Origin: Paucibacter sp963740455
GTDB taxonomy: Bacteria > Pseudomonadota > Gammaproteobacteria > Burkholderiales > Burkholderiaceae_C
Length of the DNA: 64,000 nucleotides
Direction: 5' to 3'
Assembly: GCA_963740455.1 (NCBI GenBank)
Contig: CAVUEF010000013.1
Span: forward strand, 1-64,000
Shown here: piece by piece, positions 8,948 through 17,438 of the stretch
Position numbering within the stretch: position 1 is the stretch's first letter
Layout of the letters: each line of letters begins with the position of its first letter
The notes under the pieces: model-generated
Database searches by the model: none
What the model was told of the DNA's origin: nothing
What the model saw: the letters and a program-made list of their open reading frames with translations, nothing else
Program-made: the position numbers and the translations under genes

Positions 8948-10158
8948 ACATCCTGTACTTGTGTCATCGGTTTCCTTTTCCGCCCAAGCGCGGGGGCAAG
9001 ATCCGGCCCTTCAACATGATTCGGCACCTGACCAAAAGCGGGCACCAGGTGACCGTATGCTCGCTGGCACGATCAGCCGATGAAGCCACCGATGGCAGCG
9101 GTATTGCGCCACACTGTGCTGCGTTCGAGATCGGGCACGTTGGCGAGTGGGTCCAGATGGCGCGCATGGTCGTGCGCCTGCCGCTGACTACACCGTCGTC
9201 GATGGGCTACTTCTATTCGCCCGAACTGGCCCGGCACGTCCAGCGTTTGCTGGACACCAAGACCTGGGACTTGATATTCGTGCATTGCTCGTCGGTCGCG
9301 CAGTATGTAGAGCACGTACAAGACGTTCCCAAGATCCTCGATTTCGGCGACATGGATTCGCAGAAATGGCTCGAATACGCCAACTACAAGCCGTTTCCGT
9401 TGTCGCTTGGCTATCGCCTTGAGGGCGCCAAAATGCTGGCAGCCGAAAAACGCCTGGCGCGGCGGTTCGACCTTTGCACCGCCACGACTCGTGCCGAGTG
9501 GGAAACGCTCAACGACTACGACACCGGGGCCGACACCGACTGGTTCCCCAACGGAGTGGACGCCGATTTCTTCTGCCCGGTCGGCGAACCGTATGAGGCC
9601 GAAACCATCAGTTTCATCGGGCGCATGGACTACTACCCGAACCAGGAGTGCATGGCGCGGTTTTGCGCCCAGGTGTGGCCGCTGCTCAGGAGCAGCCATC
9701 CGACCATGAAGCTGTTGATCGTTGGCGCCGACCCTTCACCGGCGATGCGCAAACTGGGCGAACTGCCGGGGGTGACCGTCACCGGGTCGGTGGCGGATGT
9801 GCGACCGTATATCCGGAGCTCGGCCTTGATGGTGGCGCCGCTCAATATTGCGCGTGGTACGCAAAACAAGATTCTGGAAGCGATGGCGATGGGCGTGCCG
9901 GTGGTCACGAGTACCGTCGCAGCCGGCGGCGTGGACGCCGAATCAGAGGAGCATTTTCTGGTTGCCGATACGCGGGAGGCGTGCGCCGAGGCGATCCTGC
10001 GGATTGTCGATAATCCCACCGAGAGGGAACGCCTCGCCATAGCCGGTCGGGAACGCATGCGGAGCCACCACGACTGGCCGCGATCCATGGCTCGGCTCGA
10101 CGCAATCATTGCGCGCGGCGTCACCAATTTTTCGAAACGCACGGGGAAGCTTGCATGA
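8944..10158 (+). CDS. Glycosyltransferase, PEP-CTERM/XrtA system type (TIGR03087-like)
   Basis: GT-B family 4 glycosyltransferase, 404 residues. The N-terminus MNILYLCHRFPFPPKRGGKIRPFNMIRHL is the hallmark of the TIGR03087 subfamily found beside exosortase A. Further support comes from DFGDMDSQKWLEYA, the hinge PNGVDADFF near 198-206, FIGRMDYYPNQ, and the donor motif RGTQNKILEAMAMGVPVVTSTVAAGG near 302-327. Start ATG overlaps the preceding amidotransferase stop and its own stop overlaps the next start, both as ATGA. The exact linkage made is unknown. Confidence 0.87.
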   Translation: MNILYLCHRFPFPPKRGGKIRPFNMIRHLTKSGHQVTVCSLARSADEATDGSGIAPHCAAFEIGHVGEWVQMARMVVRLPLTTPSSMGYFYSPELARHVQRLLDTKTWDLIFVHCSSVAQYVEHVQDVPKILDFGDMDSQKWLEYANYKPFPLSLGYRLEGAKMLAAEKRLARRFDLCTATTRAEWETLNDYDTGADTDWFPNGVDADFFCPVGEPYEAETISFIGRMDYYPNQECMARFCAQVWPLLRSSHPTMKLLIVGADPSPAMRKLGELPGVTVTGSVADVRPYIRSSALMVAPLNIARGTQNKILEAMAMGVPVVTSTVAAGGVDAESEEHFLVADTREACAEAILRIVDNPTERERLAIAGRERMRSHHDWPRSMARLDAIIARGVTNFSKRTGKLA

Positions 10159-11471
10159 AGATAAGTATTTTTGGCCTGGGCTATGTGGGCGCGGTATCGC
10201 TGGCTTGCCTCTCGCGTGACGGTCATGACGTCGTGGGCGTGGACATCGAGGTCGCCAAACTAGACCTGATAAAGAGCGGCAAGACGCCGGTGGTCGAGGA
10301 GGGCATGGTCGATCTGATGGCCCAGGCGGCTGCCAGCGGTCGCGTCAGCGTCACAACTGATGCCAAACAGGCGGTGCTGGCCACTGAGATCTCGCTGGTT
10401 TGCGTGGGCACGCCCTCGGCCGCGAATGGCAGCCAGGACCAGGGCGCAGTGCTGCGTCTGGCCGAACAGATCGGTCTGGCCTTGGCTCAGAAGAACGAGC
10501 CCCATGTCGTGGTGTTCCGCTCTACCCTCGTGCCGGGCACGGTTGAGGATGTGCTGCGTCCCATCATCGAACGCGCTTCGGGCAAGAAGGATGGCGTGGA
10601 TTTTTTCTTGTGCTTCCAACCCGAGTTCCTGCGCGAAGGCAGCTCGATCCGCGACTACGACAAGCCGCCGTTCACCATTGTCGGCGCCAACCACGCCTAC
10701 CCGGCCGAGCGCCTGCAGGCGCTGTTCGGCCATCTGCCCAGCAAGTTCTTGAAGACCTCGGTGCGCGCGGCCGAAATGATGAAGTACTGCTGCAACAACT
10801 TCCATGCGCTGAAGATCACTTTCGCCAACGAGACAGCGCGCCTGTGCGGGGCGCTGGGCGTCGACGCCTTTGAGGTGATGGATCTGGTCTGCCAAGACAC
10901 GCAGTTGAACATCTCCAAAGCCTATCTGAAACCCGGCTTCGCCTTTGGCGGCTCTTGCCTGCCCAAGGACTTGCGGGCCACCACCTATTTGGCCAAGACG
11001 CATGATCTTGAATTGCCTATGCTGTCCGGCATCTTGCCGTCCAACCGGCAACACCTGGACATGGCACTGGACAAACTCCTGGCCCTGGGCAAACGCAAGA
11101 TCGGCTTCATTGGCCTGTCGTTCAAGACCGGAACCGACGATCTGCGCGAGAGCCCGCTGGTAACCCTGGCCGAGCAACTGATTGGCAAGGGCATGCAGCT
11201 TTCCATCTACGACCCCGAGGTGCATCTGGCGAGTCTGTTGGGCGCCAACCGCAGCTTTGTGCAGAAGCATTTGCCCCATATCGGTGAAATGCTCAAGGCC
11301 GAATTGGCCGATGTGGTGGCCGAGTCCGAGGTGCTGGTGATGGGTCTTGCCGGTGCCGACATCGCCCAGGCCGTAGCCGAGCTGGCCCGACCCGACCAAT
11401 ATGTGCTGGACTTGGTGATGCTGCCCAACAAGGCGCAGTTCAAGGCGTCGGTACAGGGGCTCTGTTGGTGA
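10155..11471 (+). CDS. algD: GDP-mannose 6-dehydrogenase-like enzyme (AlgD type)
   Basis: NAD-dependent four-electron oxidation of a nucleotide hexose to the uronate; by resemblance GDP-mannose to GDP-mannuronate. MKISIFGLGYVGAVSLACLS is the Rossmann start, and the wording of residues 1-50 follows AlgD of Pseudomonas more closely than Ugd. The catalytic cysteine is Cys268 (GGSCLPKDLRA), the same number as in AlgD. The C-terminal part has LSFKTGTDDLRESP. It is 438 residues, as expected. If the donor really is GDP-mannose, the polymer contains mannuronate, which would fit the PL14-like lyases at 18400 and 24085. A UDP-sugar as substrate cannot be excluded from sequence. Confidence 0.82.
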   Translation: MKISIFGLGYVGAVSLACLSRDGHDVVGVDIEVAKLDLIKSGKTPVVEEGMVDLMAQAAASGRVSVTTDAKQAVLATEISLVCVGTPSAANGSQDQGAVLRLAEQIGLALAQKNEPHVVVFRSTLVPGTVEDVLRPIIERASGKKDGVDFFLCFQPEFLREGSSIRDYDKPPFTIVGANHAYPAERLQALFGHLPSKFLKTSVRAAEMMKYCCNNFHALKITFANETARLCGALGVDAFEVMDLVCQDTQLNISKAYLKPGFAFGGSCLPKDLRATTYLAKTHDLELPMLSGILPSNRQHLDMALDKLLALGKRKIGFIGLSFKTGTDDLRESPLVTLAEQLIGKGMQLSIYDPEVHLASLLGANRSFVQKHLPHIGEMLKAELADVVAESEVLVMGLAGADIAQAVAELARPDQYVLDLVMLPNKAQFKASVQGLCW

Positions 11472-13621
11472 ATGTAGACCAACCGTTGCAGCAAGACGCA
11501 TTCTGGCATTGGGCCCAGCGCCTGGGCTTGACCGCGCTGCTGCTGGCCCTGCTTGCCCTGGCGCCGCACCTGTTTGACAGCACGGAGCGGGTGCGCTTGC
11601 GCAATGCCTTGGTGCTCCAGGAAGATGCACGGCCCGAGCTTGACTGGACGGTTGATCAGGCGCCGCCTAGCTTCAAGCGTGAGTCACTTCCTGCTGCGTC
11701 GCTGTTCCAGGCGCGCGCCGATGCCTTGGGCCTCAAGATGATTGCAGATCCCTGGGAGAGGGCGTTGGCCATCGCGTCGCACCTGTTGCGCGCCAGTCCG
11801 GTGCTCAGCGGTGAGGCCATCCAATCTGATCTGCAGGGCACCTATCTCCGCATCACCGAGCGCGGCGAAGGCTATTGCGGCGACTTTGTGCGCAGCTTCA
11901 TGGCACTGGCCCACGCCGCCGGCCTGCAGACACGCGCCTGGGGCTTTGCCTTCGACGGCTTTGGCGGCCACGGTCATATATGGGTGGAGATATGGAACGC
12001 GCGGCTGAGTCGGTGGCAACTGCTTGACGTTTTCAATAATGCCTATTTCACGCTTAACGACCAGCCGCTATCGGCGATCGAGATGCATCAGGCCTTGCTG
12101 AGTCGCGACCCGGCGCTGCGCATGCATCGTATTGATTCACAAGCCCGGCCCGGCTATGCCATCGAGGCCAAGGCCTGGGACTACTATCATCGCGGCGAGT
12201 CGCAGTGGTACCAGTTACTGGGCGACAACCTGGAGAGTTATGACAGCAACCGCTGGGTGCGTGTCAGCGCCTATCTATCGCGTTCGCTGGAGCAACTGGC
12301 GGCCATTGCCGCTGGGGTTTATCCAGGCATGGCGGTTTGGCAGACTGAGCAGAATCGCGAGGCCTTTTTGGCACTGCGTAGTCTGCGCCAACGCCTGTCA
12401 TGGTTGGCTGGCGTCGCGTTGGCAGGCCTGTCGCTGCTGAGCTTGGCGACTTTGATGCGCAGGCGTCTGCAGGGCCCGCTGACAGAATGGAGACGCGCTC
12501 ATGGCCATGTGTTGCTGGTCGGGCCGCTCCCACCGCCGGTCGGAGGCATGGCCAATCAATGCGAACAGCTACTGCGCCTACTGCGTGCCGAGGGGTTGAA
12601 TGTGCATCTGTTGCGCACCAACCCGCCTTACTGGCCGGCGTGGATTGGTCGCATACCAGTGCTTCGCGCGCTGCCGCGCCTGCTGGCCTATGTGCTCGTG
12701 GCGCGGCGGGAGATTCGCGGTGCGCGAATTGTGCACATCATGGCCAACTCTGGTTGGGCTTGGCATCTATTGGTGCTACCGGTGGCGCGCCTTGCACTGG
12801 CTCGGCAGGTGCCGCTGATCATCAACTATCGCGGCGGCTTGGCCGACGAGTTTCTCAGCGAAGGTCCGCGTCATGTGAGGCGCCTGCTGGCGCGCGCCGA
12901 TCTGCGAGTCGTACCCTCAAGCTTTTTGCAGCGCGTCTTCGCCAAGCAAGAGCTGGACGCCGTCATCATTCCCAACATTATTGATCTGTCGCGCTTCAAG
13001 CAGTGCCCACTGCGCGACTTTGGTGCGGCGCCGGTGTTGTTGGTGGCGCGCAATTTGGAACTCATCTATGACAACGCCACAGCCATTCGCGCCTTCGCCC
13101 ACCTGCGCGCCCATTTCCCAGAGGCACAGCTGATCGTGGCAGGCGAGGGGCCCGAACTGGCGCGCTTGAAGGCACTTTGTACCGAGCTGGGAGTGACGGA
13201 AGTGGTGGAATTTGTTGGTCGCGTCTCCAATACCGACATGCCGGCGTTGTATCAGCGCAGCCACTGTTTCCTCAACGCCAGCACGGTCGACAACATGCCC
13301 ATTTCCATCCTTGAAGCCTTTGCCAGCGGGGTACCAGTGGTCAGCACCGATGCAGGCGGCATTCCGGACCTGGTTGAAAACGGCCGCAGCGGTCTGCTGG
13401 TACCCATAGGCGACGCATTATCCATGGCGACCGCGGCGCGGCGCCTGCTTGCCGATGCGGCGCTGGCCGAACGCCTGCGCGCTGCCGGCCTGCAGGAGGC
13501 GGGCCGCTATAGCTGGTCCTGCGTCAAGCACCTGTGGCTGGCTGCCTATGAAGGAAGTTGTCAAGTTGATGTCATCGCTACATCGGCCGTCGTAACAACA
13601 CCTTCTCGAACGGCATCTTGA
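11468..13621 (+). CDS. Fusion: membrane-anchored transglutaminase-fold domain plus family 4 glycosyltransferase
   Basis: A 717-residue protein from a GTG that overlaps the dehydrogenase stop (GTGA); a TTG lies one codon earlier. Residues about 18-36 form a membrane helix. A transglutaminase-like domain follows with the expected triad Cys137 (GYCGDFV), His170 (GHIWVEIW) and Asp187 (LLDVFNN). A second helix is at about 310-330 (GVALAGLSLLSLATLM), then a complete GT-B glycosyltransferase (about 345-700) with GPLPPPVGGMANQCEQLL and the donor motif STVDNMPISILEAFASGVPVVSTDAGG. The topology would put the cysteine domain outside and the transferase in the cytoplasm. In the second copy of this unit (13784-15968) the two parts are separate genes. 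The role of the thiol domain is unknown; peptidase, amidase or acyl transfer on the nascent glycan are possible. Confidence 0.85.
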   Translation: MNVDQPLQQDAFWHWAQRLGLTALLLALLALAPHLFDSTERVRLRNALVLQEDARPELDWTVDQAPPSFKRESLPAASLFQARADALGLKMIADPWERALAIASHLLRASPVLSGEAIQSDLQGTYLRITERGEGYCGDFVRSFMALAHAAGLQTRAWGFAFDGFGGHGHIWVEIWNARLSRWQLLDVFNNAYFTLNDQPLSAIEMHQALLSRDPALRMHRIDSQARPGYAIEAKAWDYYHRGESQWYQLLGDNLESYDSNRWVRVSAYLSRSLEQLAAIAAGVYPGMAVWQTEQNREAFLALRSLRQRLSWLAGVALAGLSLLSLATLMRRRLQGPLTEWRRAHGHVLLVGPLPPPVGGMANQCEQLLRLLRAEGLNVHLLRTNPPYWPAWIGRIPVLRALPRLLAYVLVARREIRGARIVHIMANSGWAWHLLVLPVARLALARQVPLIINYRGGLADEFLSEGPRHVRRLLARADLRVVPSSFLQRVFAKQELDAVIIPNIIDLSRFKQCPLRDFGAAPVLLVARNLELIYDNATAIRAFAHLRAHFPEAQLIVAGEGPELARLKALCTELGVTEVVEFVGRVSNTDMPALYQRSHCFLNASTVDNMPISILEAFASGVPVVSTDAGGIPDLVENGRSGLLVPIGDALSMATAARRLLADAALAERLRAAGLQEAGRYSWSCVKHLWLAAYEGSCQVDVIATSAVVTTPSRTAS

Positions 13622-13846
13622 GCCTCTACACTCGTTTCTATGCCAGCGTGGTCTTCCCCTTGCACGAGACGCTCAAGGGACATGACAGTGTGGCCTGGAG
13701 GCAGCGTCTGGATCGCGGCCTGTGGCTGACCGCCGAGGCCTTGGAGTCGCTGCAGTTAGACCGAGTGCGACTTTCTGCTTGATATGGAGAACCATTTGCC
13801 TTACTTCCGCGGGCTGTTTGTGGCCCAGGGTTTCAAGCCGGCCGAG
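13618..13846 (+). pseudogene. 5' remnant of a CapK/PaaK-like gene, duplicate of the gene at 15965
   Basis: Starting at a TTG that overlaps the glycosyltransferase stop (TTGA), the frame reads SLYTRFYASVVFPLHETLKG then HDSV, closely matching the first residues of the intact protein at 15965 (TRLYTALCSHVLFPLHEALKG, HDSV). It runs 54 codons to a TGA at 13780. With one base removed near 13770 the match continues as HLPYFRGLFVAQGFKPA against EVPYYRELFASLGFDPA (residues about 61-77 of the intact protein). That second stretch now serves as the N-terminus of the next gene. So the remnant is the first quarter of a CapK-like gene, frameshifted and truncated at a duplication joint. Confidence 0.75.
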
Positions 13847-14854
13847 CGCCATTGGCGCTGGGGCTGGCGTTTGAGTCTGGTTGTGGCCTTGTTGAGCCTG
13901 GCATCGTTGCTGCCCCATTTCACCAGCGCGACCGAGCTGGTGCGCATGCGCAATGCCTTGCTCCTGCTGGACGAGGCGGACGCTGCTCAACCTTGGACGC
14001 CTGAAACGGCCCCGGCGGGATTCAAGCTGGAACTGGCAAGACCTGACCCTGTGTTTGTTGAAGCCGCAAGGCGGCTCAAGCTTGACGCCTTGCCCGATGA
14101 TTGGGAGCGCGCCCTTGCGATCAGCCAGCATCTGCTGGCCAGCAGCCCGACACTCAACGGTGGCGCCATACAGTCGGATCTGGACAGTACGTACCGTCGC
14201 ATCGTGCAGCGTGGCGACGGTTACTGCGGTGACTTCGTGCGCACCTTCACGGGGCTGGCGCTGGCCGCCGGCCTGCAGACACGCTCGTGGGCATTCTCTT
14301 TCGACGGATTCGGCGGCCACGGACACGTCTGGGTGGAGTTGTGGAATCGGCAGAGGCAAGCCTGGCAACTGCTGGATGTGTTCGATAACTACTATTTCGT
14401 GCTCGACGGCGAAGAGCGCCCGCTCTCAGCAATGGAATTTCGCAAGGCATTGTCCGAGCGGCAGCCTGGCCTGGCCCTGCGTGCGCTGGTGCCAGAAGCC
14501 CGACCCGGCTATGAGAACGAGGCCAAGGCCTGGGACTACTTCCGTCGCGGCCTGCCGGAGTGGTATCTGTTGTGGGGCGTGAACGTATTCTCGGTCGATG
14601 CAGACCCTTGGGTGCGGCACCTGGGCGGACTGTCGCGCTCGCTCGAGCAACTGGCAGCGATTGCCCGCGGTATATATCCCCGACTGGTCGTGCTGGCCGA
14701 TGAAGACAATCTAAGGCAGCGCAAGTCGCTTCGGTGGCTGCAGACACAGTTGCGGCTTGTCGGCGTTACGTTTTCGCTGGCGTTGTTCAGCGCCGCCATA
14801 TGCCTGGTCCAACTGTGGCGCCTCAAGCGCGCCGGGGCGGCCTTGCATGGCTGA
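13784..14854 (+). CDS. Membrane-anchored transglutaminase-fold protein, second copy (chimeric N-terminus)
   Basis: Paralogue of the N-terminal half of the fusion at 11468, here a free-standing 356-residue protein. The catalytic-type triad is intact: Cys148 (GYCGDFVRTF), His181 (GHVWVELW), Asp198 (LLDVFDN). Membrane helices are predicted near 28-46 and 325-345, leaving the thiol domain between them, probably periplasmic. Residues 1-20 do not match the first copy but match residues about 58-77 of the CapK-like protein, so the start codon and first twenty codons come from a truncated neighbour. The glycosyltransferase that was fused in copy one starts 8 bases before its stop. Biochemical role unknown; context suggests modification of the exopolysaccharide. 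Confidence 0.8.
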   Translation: MENHLPYFRGLFVAQGFKPAERHWRWGWRLSLVVALLSLASLLPHFTSATELVRMRNALLLLDEADAAQPWTPETAPAGFKLELARPDPVFVEAARRLKLDALPDDWERALAISQHLLASSPTLNGGAIQSDLDSTYRRIVQRGDGYCGDFVRTFTGLALAAGLQTRSWAFSFDGFGGHGHVWVELWNRQRQAWQLLDVFDNYYFVLDGEERPLSAMEFRKALSERQPGLALRALVPEARPGYENEAKAWDYFRRGLPEWYLLWGVNVFSVDADPWVRHLGGLSRSLEQLAAIARGIYPRLVVLADEDNLRQRKSLRWLQTQLRLVGVTFSLALFSAAICLVQLWRLKRAGAALHG

Positions 14855-15968
14855 GCGTGCGATGGAGCACACATTGGCCGGCGCTGTGGCCCTGGTGGGC
14901 CCATTGCCGCCGCCTTCAGGAGGCATGGGCAACCAGTGTGAACAACTTCTTCGCGAATTGCATGCCGCGGGTGCTGATATGCGGCTCCTTCAGACCAACG
15001 CCGCATATCAGCCTGCCTGGGTGGGTCGAATTCCACGTTTGCGCGCGTTCGTGCGCCTGCTCCCCTACCTCTGGCGTGCTTGGACCTTGCTGGGGCAGGC
15101 GCGTGTCGTCCACTTGATGGCCAATTCAGGCTGGGCGTGGTACCTGATCTCATTGCCGGTGCTCTTGCTCGCACGTTGGCGTGGTGTGCCTGTGATCGTG
15201 AACTACCATGGAGGCCTTGCCGACGAGTTTCTAAGGAGGAGTCCCTCCCATGTACGGCGCATGTTGGGTGCGGCCGCGCTGCGTGTGACGCCGTCGGTAT
15301 TTCTGCAGCGTGTCTTTGCCAAGTACGGCCTTGATGCCGAGGTACTGCCCAATGGCGTCGATCTGAGGCGTTTTACGCCTTCGCCGACAGGGATCCGCGA
15401 CTTCGGCGAAGCGCCAATGCTTCTGGTTGCGCGCAATCTCGAGCCCGTGTACGACAATGCCGCGGCCATCCAGGCCCTGGCGCTGGTGCGCCAACGTTTC
15501 CCGAAGGCACTGCTGACCCTGGCTGGCGCGGGCGTGGACAAGAACCGGCTGCAAGCGCTAGCGGTCGAGCTAAAGCTGCAGGATGCGGTCGTATTCACAG
15601 GCGGCGTAGACAATGCACAGATGGCGCAGCTCTACGCTCAGGCCGATTGCATGCTCAATCCGAGCACGGTGGACAACGCACCGATCTCCATCCTGGAGGC
15701 GTTTGCCTGCGGACTGCCCGTGGTCAGCACCAATGTCGGTGGTGTTCCAGACATGCTGCAGCATGGGATCAATGGCCTCTTGGTACCAGTTGGTGACCCG
15801 CAGGCCATGGCGAACGCCGCAGTCCGGCTGCTTTGCGATACCGGCCTGGCGGCACGGCTGCGCGAGGCCGGTCTGTGCTCGGCACAGGCCAGCGGCTGGC
15901 CGACGGTCAGCCGCCAATGGTTGAATACCTATCAGCGCGTCATCACGGCGCAAGAGAACCTGACGTGA
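14847..15968 (+). CDS. Family 4 glycosyltransferase, counterpart of the fused domain at 11468
   Basis: GT-B glycosyltransferase of 373 residues, clearly related to the C-terminal half of the preceding fusion: VGPLPPPSGGMGNQCEQLLRELH, HLMANSGWAWYL, NYHGGLADEFL, RVFAKYGLDAEVLPNGVDL and the donor motif STVDNAPISILEAFACGLPVVSTNVGG. The start is the ATG at 14847 after GGGGCGG, overlapping the preceding gene by eight bases; an ATG at 14862 is a weaker alternative. The stop overlaps the GTG of the CapK-like gene (GTGA). Whether it makes the same linkage as the fused copy cannot be told. Confidence 0.84.
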   Translation: MAERAMEHTLAGAVALVGPLPPPSGGMGNQCEQLLRELHAAGADMRLLQTNAAYQPAWVGRIPRLRAFVRLLPYLWRAWTLLGQARVVHLMANSGWAWYLISLPVLLLARWRGVPVIVNYHGGLADEFLRRSPSHVRRMLGAAALRVTPSVFLQRVFAKYGLDAEVLPNGVDLRRFTPSPTGIRDFGEAPMLLVARNLEPVYDNAAAIQALALVRQRFPKALLTLAGAGVDKNRLQALAVELKLQDAVVFTGGVDNAQMAQLYAQADCMLNPSTVDNAPISILEAFACGLPVVSTNVGGVPDMLQHGINGLLVPVGDPQAMANAAVRLLCDTGLAARLREAGLCSAQASGWPTVSRQWLNTYQRVITAQENLT

Positions 15969-17347
15969 CAAGACTTTATACGGCGCTGTGTTCGCATGTG
16001 TTGTTTCCCCTGCATGAGGCGCTCAAAGGCCATGACTCGGTGCGCCTGCGCCGGCGCCTGGAGCGCAGCCAGTGGCTCAGTGGCGACGCCATCGCTGAAG
16101 AGCAGGGCCAGCGGCTGCGCGAGTTCCTGCAGCGCATTGGCCGCGAGGTGCCGTACTATCGCGAGCTGTTTGCGAGCCTGGGCTTCGATCCGGCGACGGT
16201 GCGCAGTGCCGCCGATCTGCAACGCCTGCCGTGCCTGGACAAGCCCGCCATACGTGCGCACCAGCAGGAGTTGAAAGCCGAGCACCACGGGCCGCTGACC
16301 CGCTACAACACCGGCGGTTCCTCGGGCGAACCGTTGATCTTCTTCATGGGCAAAGGCCGCAAGTCGCATGATGTGGCAGCCAAATGGCGGGCAACGCGCT
16401 GGTGGGGCGTGGACATCGGGGATACCGAGTTGGTCGTGTGGGGCAGCCCGATCGAACTGGGCGCCCAGGACCTGATACGCAAGACCCGCGATATCTTGAT
16501 GCGCAGTCATCTGCTGCCAGCCTTCGAGATGTCGCAGGGCAATCTGGACGGTTTCACCGCGCGCATCAAGGCGCTGCGTCCGGCCATGCTGTTCGGCTAT
16601 CCATCGAGCTTGTCGGCCATCGCCGCTCATGCGATCAAGCGCGGCCAGGCCCTGCATGACATCGGCATCAAGGTGGCATTCGTGACCTCGGAACGGCTCT
16701 ACGACGAGCAACGCCGCGTCATCTCCGAGACTTTCGGCTGCCCTGTAGCCAATGGATATGGCGCGCGCGACGCTGGCTTCATCGCACATGAATGTCCGGC
16801 GGGCAGTCTGCACATCAGCGCCGAGGATATCGTTGTCGAAACCCTGGATCCGCAGGGCCAGTCGGTGGCGCCCGGCGCAATCGGAGAGATCGTAGTCACT
16901 CATATGGGTACGGCTGACTTCCCCTTCGTGCGCTACCGCACCGGCGATATGGGCGTGCTGGGACAAAAGCCCTGCGCTTGCGGCCGTGGCCTGCCGGTGC
17001 TGGAGCAGGTGCATGGGCGCAGTACCGACTTTGTCGTGGCACGCGACGGCACGGTGATGCATGGCTTGGCGCTGATCTACACCTTGCGCGATCTTCCCGG
17101 GGTAGACAAGTTCCGCATCGAGCAACTGAGCCTGAACCATACCCAAGTGCTCGTGGTTGCCGGCGCCGGCTTCGAGGCTGCCTCTATACAGCGCATCGTG
17201 CAGGACTTCAAACACCGGCTGGGCGAGGGCGTGAACGTGGAAGTCAAGAGGGTGGACGATATTCCCGCGGAAGCCTCTGGCAAGTTCCGCTACGTGATCA
17301 GCCATGTGAAGGCCTTTGTCACGGCAGATACCGTTGGCGGGGCATGA
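15965..17347 (+). CDS. CapK/PaaK-like AMP-forming enzyme (phenylacetate-CoA ligase family)
   Basis: Adenylate-forming enzyme of the CapK/phenylacetate-CoA ligase group, common in capsule and exopolysaccharide loci, where it probably activates an acyl group for transfer to a sugar. Visible motifs are the ATP-binding loop YNTGGSSGEPL (about 114-124), NGYGARDAGFIAHEC near 262-276, YRTGDMGVL, and a possible metal-binding CACGRGLP. It has 460 residues. The start GTG at 15965 overlaps the previous stop (GTGA), mirroring the TTGA joint of the broken duplicate at 13618. It completes the TG-GT-CapK unit. The acyl substrate is unknown. Confidence 0.82.
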   Translation: MTRLYTALCSHVLFPLHEALKGHDSVRLRRRLERSQWLSGDAIAEEQGQRLREFLQRIGREVPYYRELFASLGFDPATVRSAADLQRLPCLDKPAIRAHQQELKAEHHGPLTRYNTGGSSGEPLIFFMGKGRKSHDVAAKWRATRWWGVDIGDTELVVWGSPIELGAQDLIRKTRDILMRSHLLPAFEMSQGNLDGFTARIKALRPAMLFGYPSSLSAIAAHAIKRGQALHDIGIKVAFVTSERLYDEQRRVISETFGCPVANGYGARDAGFIAHECPAGSLHISAEDIVVETLDPQGQSVAPGAIGEIVVTHMGTADFPFVRYRTGDMGVLGQKPCACGRGLPVLEQVHGRSTDFVVARDGTVMHGLALIYTLRDLPGVDKFRIEQLSLNHTQVLVVAGAGFEAASIQRIVQDFKHRLGEGVNVEVKRVDDIPAEASGKFRYVISHVKAFVTADTVGGA

Positions 17348-17438
17348 GCGGGAACCTGGTCTGCGATGATGCTCGCCTGGGTACCCGCGGTCCGACTCCG
17401 CGCCGTCTCAACCCGGAATCTTTGATGAGGAACTCAAG

